DNA of 21,157 nucleotides, taken from IMG/VR virus record IMGVR_UViG_3300009430_000252, positions 1 through 21,157 of that record; one strand, 5' to 3'. The notes below the pieces were generated by a model. That model did no database searches. It had not been told where the DNA came from and saw only the letters and a list, made by a program, of their open reading frames with translations. The translations under genes and the position numbers were made by a program. The number at the start of each line of letters is the position of its first letter. Within the stretch, counting starts at the first letter, position 1. Positions 1 to 8,006 of this stretch are shown in pieces. The stretch is from a virus.

Positions 1-435
1 GTGTGCACCATCAATGATAAAATCAAACTCTGTACCTGTAACAAAGATGATGTAAGGGAACTTAAAAATTATTGGATTTTAAAAAGACCGACAGAGGAAC
101 CACTTTTGGTTGTTGGTGAAATGATTTTACCAGCTAACATTAGCAACTTTGTCGATAGTGAAAATAAAAAAACATTACTCAAAAAGCTCAATTCAGGTAA
201 CTGTTTTGATAAGGAATTTCAAATTCAGGTCAATGATATTTTGGAATTACATTTTACAATTGAAGTCAAAGAACTGAAATATTTGAAATTAAATTTCAAT
301 GGAAATTTTTTAGTTTATGTTTTCAAATTTAAAAGTGGTAAATGGAAATTCGATCATTACAATCCTTATAATCGGGGATTTGAAGAAGTAATAAAAGGAA
401 AAATCAATAACCCTTTTTTAAATTCAGCTAGCTAA
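1..435 (+). CDS. Hypothetical protein, possibly 5'-truncated by the window edge
   Basis: An open frame of 144 codons begins with GTG at the first base of the window and ends with TAG, so the real start may lie upstream. I do not recognise a family. The product is a soluble-looking protein of mixed alpha/beta character, rich in Lys, Asn and Phe, with an aromatic stretch around residues 100-125 (alternating hydrophobic residues, then KWKFDHYNPYNRGF). No signal peptide or membrane helix is seen. It is followed after an 84-nt gap by a second unknown gene on the same strand, so the two may be co-transcribed. That the frame is coding is supported by its length and natural composition; function unknown. 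Confidence 0.6.
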   Translation: MCTINDKIKLCTCNKDDVRELKNYWILKRPTEEPLLVVGEMILPANISNFVDSENKKTLLKKLNSGNCFDKEFQIQVNDILELHFTIEVKELKYLKLNFNGNFLVYVFKFKSGKWKFDHYNPYNRGFEEVIKGKINNPFLNSAS

Positions 436-519
436 ATCGATTGATGATTTTATAACGTTTTATTGATTTGTGAAATCGTCAATACTTTTTTTAACAAATT
501 CTCTACTTTAATTTAACCA

Positions 520-1749
520 ATGGGCACCTATTTAATAACAATTTCCAATCACAATATCAAATTTGCCAACAGAAGTTATAAAGAACTTACCAATGAAATA
601 ACCAATACATTAAATAACATACAATTCGCTAATGCCAAATATTTGAAGCATCAAGCATTGATTGGTGAAAGTTGTTCTAAAGTAAATGTCAGGAAAGTAA
701 AGGAAATTCTTACGAAAGATGCTTGGACCTATCAAGAAGAAAATCCCGAATTTTTTACTTTTAGTGAAGATAACTACATAAACCTTTATGGACCTTTTTC
801 TTTAAAAATTACAATCACACCTTATTACATTTATTTTGATAATCCTACCATTCTATATTGGCATTGGATTAATCACAACGATTTTTTTGAGAATGATGAA
901 GAAATAATTGCCTTTCGTAATGAATGGAGAAAGTATTTTTATCAAGTTGTCAAAGCTTTCGGAGGCAATAGAGTCATTTACCTGGCTGATAATTCCCATC
1001 CATTAGATGGTTACGCAGATAGAGATGATACGCCTTTTGAAGAAATTGAAAGGGAAATCATCGAAAAATTGGGTGAACCGGTCAAAACCTTTCATGAACT
1101 AGCTGATAACCCTAGAAGCAAATTCATGATTGATTATCTAGATAATATTGATTGGGACTCAAACATTCAAATAGAAGAAAACGTTACTTATCCAAGTTTC
1201 AAGTCCGATACCAATTTCGAGTTAAGCGATTACGCTACAATTGAACAATTAAGACAAGTCAAGTGGGATTTTGAATTTTATAAATGTAAAACTATTGAAG
1301 GAATTGTTCATTTTGTACATCTTACTCAATATAAAGGCATTTATGTAGAGCAAAAAGGCATAGTTTGTGGTGAACATACTATTCAGCTGCATATAGATGA
1401 GTACGCCCCTTTTAAATTTGATGAACAAGAAAAGTACTTTGCATCAATAGGATATAATGAAGACCTTACTGATTTTTATTGCATCATTTTTGCTTCTTTA
1501 GATGATTATCATTCATGGAAAAAAGTTCTTGATATTTTTGAATCTAGCTTACCCTGGACGGGTAACGGCAATCTTAGTGGTGAAATTTCTGGTGAAGAAG
1601 GGGTTAAGCTTTTTTTGTGGGTTGTAGATGTGAATCAAGCTATTGAACTTCTCTTGTCTATTGAAGTAAACAATAGGGTAAAAGCACCAATTGAAATAGC
1701 AATTTTTGACGAAGAAAAAAATAAAACGATCATCTTTCAAAGAGGTTAA
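520..1749 (+). CDS. Hypothetical protein, 409 aa
   Basis: A long open frame starting with ATG (MGTYLITISN) and ending in TAA, with natural residue composition. The family is not recognised. The protein is acidic, aromatic-rich (many Trp, Tyr, Phe) and apparently cytosolic, with no signal peptide or membrane segment. An aromatic block (about residues 100-125, including YWHWINHNDFF) and a conserved-looking C-terminal section (about residues 320-405) suggest two domains. It lies directly downstream of another unknown plus-strand gene and is closed by the strong bidirectional terminator at 1769-1818, so the pair forms a short transcription unit convergent with the rtcB module. It could be accessory cargo such as an immunity-type or defence-related protein, but nothing in the sequence decides this. 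Confidence 0.75.
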   Translation: MGTYLITISNHNIKFANRSYKELTNEITNTLNNIQFANAKYLKHQALIGESCSKVNVRKVKEILTKDAWTYQEENPEFFTFSEDNYINLYGPFSLKITITPYYIYFDNPTILYWHWINHNDFFENDEEIIAFRNEWRKYFYQVVKAFGGNRVIYLADNSHPLDGYADRDDTPFEEIEREIIEKLGEPVKTFHELADNPRSKFMIDYLDNIDWDSNIQIEENVTYPSFKSDTNFELSDYATIEQLRQVKWDFEFYKCKTIEGIVHFVHLTQYKGIYVEQKGIVCGEHTIQLHIDEYAPFKFDEQEKYFASIGYNEDLTDFYCIIFASLDDYHSWKKVLDIFESSLPWTGNGNLSGEISGEEGVKLFLWVVDVNQAIELLLSIEVNNRVKAPIEIAIFDEEKNKTIIFQRG

Positions 1750-1768
1750 TAGTAACCCCCAACCATAC

Positions 1769-1818
1769 AAAAAGGCATATCAGAAATGAGTAATCATTTC
1801 TATGATATGCCTTTTTTT
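1769..1818. terminator. Bidirectional intrinsic terminator between convergent genes
   Basis: A long hairpin is readable directly. AAAAAGGCATATCA at 1769-1782 and TGATATGCCTTTTTTT at 1803-1818 form the outer stem. GAAATGA (1783-1789) and TCATTTC (1794-1800) form an inner stem with a GTAA loop, with a two-base TA bulge between. A-tract on one side and T-tract on the other make it usable by both the plus-strand gene ending at 1749 and the minus-strand rtcB gene ending at 1831. Confidence 0.85.
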
Positions 1819-1830
1819 GTTTCAGATATG

Positions 1831-3397
<1,567 letters not shown>

Positions 3398-3468
3398 CTA
3401 TGTCCGGTGATTGATACTAATTTGAATTTGGGTGAATTGATTAGGATAAAGCCGGAGATTATTTGCAC

Positions 3469-3506
3469 AAAAAAAACCGCTTGCTACAGGAGTAACAAGC
3501 GGTTTT
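3469..3506 (-). terminator. Attenuator terminator hairpin (segments 3:4) upstream of tRNA-Phe genes
   Basis: Read on the minus strand, AAAACCGCTTGTTAC pairs with GTAGCAAGCGGTTTT: 15 bp with one U-G wobble around a TCCT loop. The T-run that follows is eight long in all (3469-3476 as A on the plus strand). This is a textbook intrinsic terminator, but it lies between a promoter and the tRNA genes rather than behind a gene. Its 5' arm contains the 11-nt segment that can pair with the upstream antiterminator segment. Confidence 0.88.
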
Positions 3507-3557
3507 AATATACTTTATTATTTGACTAACTGACAAATAAAGTCCACTTGTTACTCC
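3489..3557 (-). promoter_or_regulatory. Antiterminator pairing (segments 2:3) with nested stem
   Basis: On the minus strand, GGAGTAACAAG (3557-3547) is perfectly complementary over 11 nt to CTTGTTACTCC (3499-3489), which is also part of the terminator's 5' arm. Inside this pairing, ACTTTATTTG (3543-3534) pairs with CAAATAATAAAGT (3524-3512) with a 3-nt bulge, extending the helix. A third element, GTTACT (3566-3561), can pair with AGTAAC (3555-3550) inside segment 2. The set gives alternative 1:2, 2:3 and 3:4 hairpins, the layout of classical transcription attenuators. Confidence 0.7.
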
Positions 3558-3609
3558 GGAAGTAACTAAAATGTAGATCATTAAAAAATATGCCAGTAGA
3601 TTGTTTCAT
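3526..3609 (-). CDS. Putative Phe-rich attenuator leader peptide (27 aa)
   Basis: A 27-codon ATG-to-TAG frame on the minus strand starts 4 nt after the -7 promoter box, so it would be leaderless or nearly so. It contains five Phe codons: 8 and 9 (tandem TTT TTT), 14, 17 (TTC) and 25. It begins MKQSTGIFFND and ends LFVS. The stop codon falls in the loop of the nested stem inside the antiterminator, that is, between segments 2 and 3. A ribosome stalled at codons 8-9 would leave segment 2 free to form the antiterminator, and one that reaches the stop would mask segments 1 and 2 and favour the terminator. No ribosome-binding site is visible, which is usual in Bacteroidota. The frame is short and AT-rich, so a chance ORF cannot be excluded. 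Confidence 0.4.
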   Translation of the reverse strand: MKQSTGIFFNDLHFSYFRSNKWTLFVS

Positions 3610-3613
3610 AATG

Positions 3614-3647
3614 CAAACATATGAAGCATTTTTGAATTTACAACAAA
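3614..3647 (-). promoter_or_regulatory. Bacteroidota-type promoter for leader-tRNA-rtcB unit
   Basis: On the minus strand, TATGTTTG (3621-3614), followed by C, matches the Bacteroidota -7 consensus TAnnTTTG. It is preceded 19 nt upstream by TTG (3643-3641, within TTTGTTG), matching the -33 element. The predicted start of transcription falls close to the ATG of the leader peptide at 3609. Confidence 0.75.
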
Positions 3648-3674
3648 TGGTACTTATTTTTTTATTTTTTGCTT

Positions 3675-4433
3675 CTATGGGAACTCCCTAATTAGCAAAT
3701 CAGATGGTATTTCTTTGACTTTATCAATCTGTTTAAAAAAGTAGGGAACGTTAGCAGCTTTGCATTGTTCTTTCAAATAATAAGCCCATTCAAGATTAAA
3801 CGCTCGTTTGTGATGGCCACTTTCTCCACCTTGAATTACCCAGTCAATTTTTGGAAGCCAATGTACTAGGTTGATACTATCAAGTTGTGGTTCTACAGAT
3901 AAAAATCGTTTGCCTTTTACTTTTAAAAGCTGATTGATTAATGTATATGCAGTTGCCTGATTTACCGGAGAAGTGCCAAACATCACATTCACAGGAGGGC
4001 TTTCTTTCCATTGATCAGGAATGTATTTGATGATATTGCTTGGGCGCTTTGTTAGTAGTAAAAACAACAAATTGGGGTACATGCCATCGCTGATGTTTTG
4101 AAAAAAATGCTGCCTATGAAAGTCGCTGCTTTCTTTTAATGGTTCATTATTGCTGTTGATTAATGGCATTGGCTTTTCAAAAATATCCATCATTGAACCA
4201 ACAAATACACGATGTACTTCACCGGCTTTTTTGGCAAAAGCTTGGTAGTTATTCAAATCTTGAAAAAAGCCTTTTATTAATCGCCTAGGTTTTTCGTTGC
4301 CCCAAACATCATCGCCCCATCGTTTTGCTAAAGATTCGGCATAACAATTATCGCAACCTTCGTGTACTTTGGTACATCCCCACCAAATATTGGCTGTGTG
4401 ATGGGTCCATTCTATTTTGCTATTTTGTGCCAT
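3675..4433 (-). CDS. Phage protein of the Gp37/Gp68 (DUF5131) family
   Basis: 252-aa protein with the family's N-terminal signature, W-T-H-H-T-A-N-x-W-x-G-C followed by C27 and C30 (C20-X6-C27-X2-C30, then YAE). Three clustered cysteines suggest an Fe-S cluster, as in radical-SAM-like enzymes. FVGSMMDIFE (about 76-85), LLTKRP (about 126-131), SVEPQLDSI (about 179-187) and WVIQGGESG (about 198-206) resemble strand and loop elements of a TIM-barrel. The family is frequent in phages and mobile elements; its reaction is not established to my knowledge. A three-Cys-motif partner (TcmP) often accompanies it, but none is seen here. It is the last gene of the early operon. No hairpin terminator is visible between its stop and the promoter at 3614-3647. 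Confidence 0.85.
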   Translation of the reverse strand: MAQNSKIEWTHHTANIWWGCTKVHEGCDNCYAESLAKRWGDDVWGNEKPRRLIKGFFQDLNNYQAFAKKAGEVHRVFVGSMMDIFEKPMPLINSNNEPLKESSDFHRQHFFQNISDGMYPNLLFLLLTKRPSNIIKYIPDQWKESPPVNVMFGTSPVNQATAYTLINQLLKVKGKRFLSVEPQLDSINLVHWLPKIDWVIQGGESGHHKRAFNLEWAYYLKEQCKAANVPYFFKQIDKVKEIPSDLLIREFP

Positions 4434-4450
4434 AAAAGAGTGATTTTACT

Positions 4451-4876
4451 TTAATAAGAATTAAATTTTGCCTCAAGCTGGTTAAGTTCAAATTTGTTTT
4501 TATTTATTTTTTCAAGAGCTTTTTTATAGATTTCGTCTTGTTCAATTGGAAAAATTGAATTCCAATTTTTTATAGCAGCTTGAAGTAAGTTTTCATATTT
4601 GGTAATGGTTGCTTTTTTGCCTTTTATCTTGTTTTTTAAGTCATTCCTTTGAGCTATATCTTTTGCTACATATGGATAACTATTCCATATAAATTCAACA
4701 CGCATTTTCGGATTATGTACTTTAAATAGTGCCGCCCGATATTCAAAATACCATCGCCATTTAGAAAACTGTTGATAGGTGAACCCCTCATTGTAATAAA
4801 TACATTTCAAGTCACCTATATGCTTTCCTATGCTGATTTTGGCAAACCAACGTTGGTTATCTATCATGAAACTCAT
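4451..4876 (-). CDS. Hypothetical protein, 141 aa
   Basis: The start ATG overlaps the stop of the DUF1064 gene as ATGA (4876-4873), indicating translational coupling. The N-terminal half is rich in aromatic residues (W, Y, F), and the C-terminal half (about 78-141) is Lys/Glu/Asn-rich and probably a coiled coil. No family recognised. Its place between a predicted nuclease and the Gp37/Gp68 gene suggests a phage early accessory function. Confidence 0.75.
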   Translation of the reverse strand: MSFMIDNQRWFAKISIGKHIGDLKCIYYNEGFTYQQFSKWRWYFEYRAALFKVHNPKMRVEFIWNSYPYVAKDIAQRNDLKNKIKGKKATITKYENLLQAAIKNWNSIFPIEQDEIYKKALEKINKNKFELNQLEAKFNSY

Positions 4877-5289
4877 ACTTCTTGAATTTTTAAATTATGA
4901 ATTGCCAACATCAATCTGCGTTTTAGCCGGTATACAGGCAATTTCCTTGTTACATCACTTTTTACATCTTCCACAATCATTTTGCCCGTTACAGTTTCGG
5001 AATACACAAAATCTGCAACATAACCACCGACAGTTTCGCCTTTTATGTGAAAGGCGAAATATACCTGCCTTGCTAAAAATGCAATCTTTCCATCTTTCAA
5101 CAGCAATCTTAATTCGCGATAGCGTTTGGCTTCTTTTTTACTATCAAAGGAAATGTCGTCAACCGTCGTTTTTAGTGCATGGTATTTGTTCTTTTTCTCC
5201 TTTGGTGTTTTGTTTTGAGGTAGTTCTAGCTGAGGGTTCAAGCGACCTGCAGGTGATTTTTGAATGTCTTGAATGGTGAATTTGTTCAT
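4873..5289 (-). CDS. DUF1064 family phage protein (PD-(D/E)XK nuclease-like)
   Basis: 138 aa. The motif order matches DUF1064: KYHALKT, FDSKKEAKRYREL, GKIAFLARQV, YVADFVY, KMIVEDVKS, then PVYRLKRRLMLAI. The E of FDSKKEA, the D of ADF and the E-D-V-K element are the expected acidic and Lys residues of a restriction-endonuclease-like fold. These proteins are common in phage replication regions and are thought to be structure-specific or recombination nucleases; activity is inferred from family. I chose ATG at 5289, which overlaps the RadC-like gene's stop as ATGA, over the TTG six bases upstream. Confidence 0.85.
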   Translation of the reverse strand: MNKFTIQDIQKSPAGRLNPQLELPQNKTPKEKKNKYHALKTTVDDISFDSKKEAKRYRELRLLLKDGKIAFLARQVYFAFHIKGETVGGYVADFVYSETVTGKMIVEDVKSDVTRKLPVYRLKRRLMLAIHNLKIQEV

Positions 5290-5732
5290 AAACAAGAGGT
5301 GATGGAGTTTTCAGTAATAATCAAATGGTCAAGTAGCCGAATACCTAAAAGTTTAGAAGCCGTTTTAATTCTCCTTGTTGTTACAATGTCTTCATTGCTC
5401 GGTTCCGGATTCTGAGAGGGATGGTTATGGGCGAGAATGAACGAGCTGGCATTGGATAGTAACAATACCTGAAAAAGCACTCGGCAATCAACTATGCAAG
5501 AATTGATACTGCCTTCTGATAAAGTGTAAACACCCAACACTTGATTCATGGCATTCATTGGAAAAACCAATACTTGCTCGCGCCAATTCAATTTGTCAAA
5601 GCATGACTTAATAATTTTGGCAGCATCTCCCGTTTTTGAAATGCTTAACTGTTGAGGGGTATTACCACTAAGCTTCACCGAAAACTTTTGTGGTTTTATG
5701 TTGAATAGTTTGTTTAAATCTTTCGTTTTCAT
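5286..5732 (-). CDS. radC: RadC-like JAB/MPN domain protein
   Basis: 148 aa, essentially a stand-alone JAB domain without the helix-hairpin-helix N-terminal part found in chromosomal RadC. The metal-binding motif is present: H102-N-H104-P-S, S112 and D115 (H-x-H-x10-D), with E52 in WREQ as the likely catalytic glutamate; LLDHLII follows at 133-139. Short RadC-like genes are frequent on phages and conjugative elements, and their role in DNA processing is unproven. Its stop overlaps the DUF1064 start (ATGA), so the two are probably translationally coupled. Confidence 0.88.
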   Translation of the reverse strand: MKTKDLNKLFNIKPQKFSVKLSGNTPQQLSISKTGDAAKIIKSCFDKLNWREQVLVFPMNAMNQVLGVYTLSEGSINSCIVDCRVLFQVLLLSNASSFILAHNHPSQNPEPSNEDIVTTRRIKTASKLLGIRLLDHLIITENSITSCL

Positions 5733-5742
5733 TAATGGATCT

Positions 5743-6621
5743 CTAAGCTTGATTATTCAGTTCTTCTTTCACATAAATTGACATATATCCTGCTCTTTTG
5801 AACTTGTAAAAGCAATACATCAAAGCCATTTTTTTGGATAGTATTTTCACCTCTACGTTGTCATCGTCTGCCAAAGCTGCAAGCCGTTCCTCTAGTTGCT
5901 TAACTTCATTTTTTCTTATTGCCAATCTGGCTTGTTCAATCTGTTGCAGATAACTTTTTGCAAGGGTCTCTTGGGCATTATTTACAAAATCTTGGTACAA
6001 ATCGCTAGAGCAATATTGATCTTGAATCAAAGTGTCTATTCCATCCTCCGGAAACAGTTTAAAGGATGTTCTGCCCTTTAAAAATCCTTGGTATAAACTT
6101 TCAACCAATTCTCGTTTCATGTTCAATATTTCAGTAGGAGAGGGCGGTGCTTGCGGCAATGCAGGAGCAAGTCTTTCTTCGTATTCATGAATCACTTTTC
6201 TAGCGGTTAAATACATATTCATAACCTCGTCAAAGAGTTTTAAATTCATACTCTTGCCCCAATCTTTAACGGACGTGCCGTATGTGCGAAAGGCATATTC
6301 AATTTCGCTAACAGAAACATGGGCATAATCTTCTTTCAATTTTTTGAACAACTGATCTTTTAAAACCGACACATAAAACTCGTCGTCCGGAATTTCCCAA
6401 CCGGTTATTACATGCACTTTAAACATGATGCCTTGTGTATGCAAAATCAATTCGTCGTCAGTCATTTTGGCTATTGGTGGTTTTTCGTATTTAACTGCCA
6501 ATAGTTGTTGCTCATCTTTACTGAGTGAGGCCTGTTTCTGCTGCAAGTGCATGGGCAATTTTGAGAGCTCCCGACGATTTTGTTCTACGATTTTGTTTAC
6601 TTTCTGTAGTTGTTGTTCCAT
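5743..6621 (-). CDS. Hypothetical phage protein, 292 aa, helical
   Basis: Start assigned to ATG at 6621 (MEQQLQKVNK); the open frame extends further upstream but without family support. The protein is predicted mostly helical, with a Gln/Lys-rich N-terminus, a central section (about 50-135) with MTDDELILHTQGI and GWEIPDDEFY, a Pro-rich linker (PALPQAPPSP, about 152-161) and a C-terminal coiled-coil-like part. Not recognised. It follows the winged-helix gene and may be a replication accessory such as a helicase loader, purely by position. With this start, its first 104 nt overlap the preceding gene in another frame. A start at 6465 (MTDDEL) would remove the overlap but drop the charged N-terminal segment. 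Confidence 0.7.
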   Translation of the reverse strand: MEQQLQKVNKIVEQNRRELSKLPMHLQQKQASLSKDEQQLLAVKYEKPPIAKMTDDELILHTQGIMFKVHVITGWEIPDDEFYVSVLKDQLFKKLKEDYAHVSVSEIEYAFRTYGTSVKDWGKSMNLKLFDEVMNMYLTARKVIHEYEERLAPALPQAPPSPTEILNMKRELVESLYQGFLKGRTSFKLFPEDGIDTLIQDQYCSSDLYQDFVNNAQETLAKSYLQQIEQARLAIRKNEVKQLEERLAALADDDNVEVKILSKKMALMYCFYKFKRAGYMSIYVKEELNNQA

Positions 6622-7345
6622 TGTAATGCGTAATTGAATTGATTTTGGAAAGAAGGTTGCTGAGTTCAAAATTTTGTCGCATCCATTCGTCTTTGTCCCA
6701 AGCACGTATCAAAAAACCGTTTAAGCATTTGTTGGCGTAGCTTTCGGTCCATTCCTTGCCAGCAGCTAAAGAAACTTTTTTCAAGTGAATGACGATTTTT
6801 TTGAGGAAGCTTGCTTGTGTGGCGTTGAAAATTGGTTTGGCAGAAAATTTTTGTTCATAAAAATCAAACCAGGCTTTTACCAACAAATCCCAAAATTCAA
6901 TTTCATTTTTCTTAGCCGGTGCGGCAGCACCGGAATGAGAATTAGAACTTGTTTGGTTTGGTTTAGTTTGGTTTATTTTATCTCTGCCCAAACCTCGGCC
7001 AATACCTCCTCCCAAACCTTCGCCCAAACCTCTGCCGTTACCTTCGCCCGAACCATTGGAATTTTTACCAAGCTCTACAATTTGATAAGTAGCATTTGGA
7101 TTGCCATTTTGTGTTTTGAACTGAATTAACCCTACTTGTTGTAGTTTGTTTCTCGTTTGTTGCATCGTTTTAAAACTCATGCTTAAATCGGCACTGATTT
7201 TAGCATTGTTGCGTTTGAAGGTATCATTCCAGTTAAGCTTGTTGTTTACTTCTAAAAGGTAGAAATAGAGTGCAACCTCGTTAGTACTGAGTTGATTGGC
7301 CTCCTGCGCAATCCAGAATTCTTTTATTTGGGTTATATAGTTCAT
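6518..7345 (-). CDS. Winged-helix replication initiator/organiser-like protein
   Basis: 275 aa. The N-terminal 92 residues have the pattern of phage replisome-organiser or DnaD-like winged-helix domains: FWIAQEANQLSTNEVALYFYLL, then RNNAKISADLSMSFKTMQQTRNKLQQVGLI and a beta wing ending YQIVEL. A Gly-rich linker (about 97-120, repeats of GxG with R, L and E) and an Ala/Pro spacer lead to a C-terminal helical domain (about 148-235) with FWDLLVKAWFDFYEQKF, which resembles the second DnaD-type segment. It probably binds the phage origin and recruits the helicase. The start overlaps the upstream gene as ATGA (7345-7342). The C-terminal end overlaps the next gene. Sequence identity to a named initiator was not tested. 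Confidence 0.75.
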   Translation of the reverse strand: MNYITQIKEFWIAQEANQLSTNEVALYFYLLEVNNKLNWNDTFKRNNAKISADLSMSFKTMQQTRNKLQQVGLIQFKTQNGNPNATYQIVELGKNSNGSGEGNGRGLGEGLGGGIGRGLGRDKINQTKPNQTSSNSHSGAAAPAKKNEIEFWDLLVKAWFDFYEQKFSAKPIFNATQASFLKKIVIHLKKVSLAAGKEWTESYANKCLNGFLIRAWDKDEWMRQNFELSNLLSKINSITHYNGTTTTESKQNRRTKSSGALKIAHALAAETGLTQ

Positions 7346-7602
7346 TGTTGGCTGATAGTATCAAATTGTTCTAAAAAGCGAATGGCTTTTACCGCTGTTT
7401 GAATGGCTGCTTTTTTAATGCTTTCGGTGTTTTCAGATTGCTTAACGTTATACTTTTGTTGAAGGCACTCATTTATTAAAACCCCTGCTTTTTCGCCAAC
7501 AATTGCAGCTTGTGCTACAATGTGAATTGGCCAGTTGGGTTGCAGCTTTTTATCATTCCGGAGCTCTAATTCTATTTGTTCCCATATGCTATTTCTTTTC
7601 AT
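7342..7602 (-). CDS. Small helical hypothetical protein, 86 aa
   Basis: Coupled to the winged-helix gene by an ATGA overlap and overlapping the preceding gene by 14 nt. The pattern WPIHIVAQAAIVGEKAGVLI, then IKKAAIQTAVKAIRFLE, resembles small all-alpha phage proteins of the MazG-like nucleotide pyrophosphohydrolase type, but the expected ExxE metal-binding pairs are only partly present. The family call is weak; that the gene is coding is well supported by the overlaps. Confidence 0.7.
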   Translation of the reverse strand: MKRNSIWEQIELELRNDKKLQPNWPIHIVAQAAIVGEKAGVLINECLQQKYNVKQSENTESIKKAAIQTAVKAIRFLEQFDTISQQ

Positions 7603-8005
7603 TTGAGTGTTCGTTTTTGGTTTGATGATTGAAGAGTAGGGCTTTGATGTTCGGCAAAATGGGGTCTAACGATTCTACGTTCATTGCCGCTTCAATAATT
7701 TCACATATGCCCGATAAATCCCTTGATTGCCTCAAAAATTCGCAGCATATTTGGTAATAGGCAATATCCTGACTCTTTAAATCCTTGTCCATCAGTTGAT
7801 CCAAACCAACTTTTTTTAATCCCCGATTGAATTTTGCAAGCCAGTTTTTTTGATTTTCGAGGTATAGGATTGTGGTATCTCGAAGAGATGATGGGCTTAG
7901 TTTTTTAACTTTTCCGTCCAAAGAGTCTATATTCAATTTTGTTTGATATACCATGCTAGCAATCATATCGATGTACTCAATTTCCTTTTGTTGTAATTCA
8001 GTCAT
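7589..8005 (-). CDS. Hypothetical protein, 138 aa
   Basis: Predicted all-helical, charged, with no signal peptide, membrane segment or recognisable motif. It lies one nucleotide after the cytosine methyltransferase stop and overlaps the next gene by 14 nt, so it is part of the same polycistronic message. Function unknown. Confidence 0.7.
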   Translation of the reverse strand: MTELQQKEIEYIDMIASMVYQTKLNIDSLDGKVKKLSPSSLRDTTILYLENQKNWLAKFNRGLKKVGLDQLMDKDLKSQDIAYYQICCEFLRQSRDLSGICEIIEAAMNVESLDPILPNIKALLFNHQTKNEHSNEKK

Positions 8006-8006
8006 T

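Noticed and set aside
5290-5295. TTG start for the DUF1064 gene
   Set aside because: ATG at 5289 forms an ATGA overlap with the upstream stop, matching the coupling seen between other genes in this operon.
6987-7054. Short imperfect DNA repeats as a regulatory or origin iteron set
   Set aside because: They encode the Gly-rich linker of the winged-helix protein in frame and are explained by that; an origin function is possible but unsupported.
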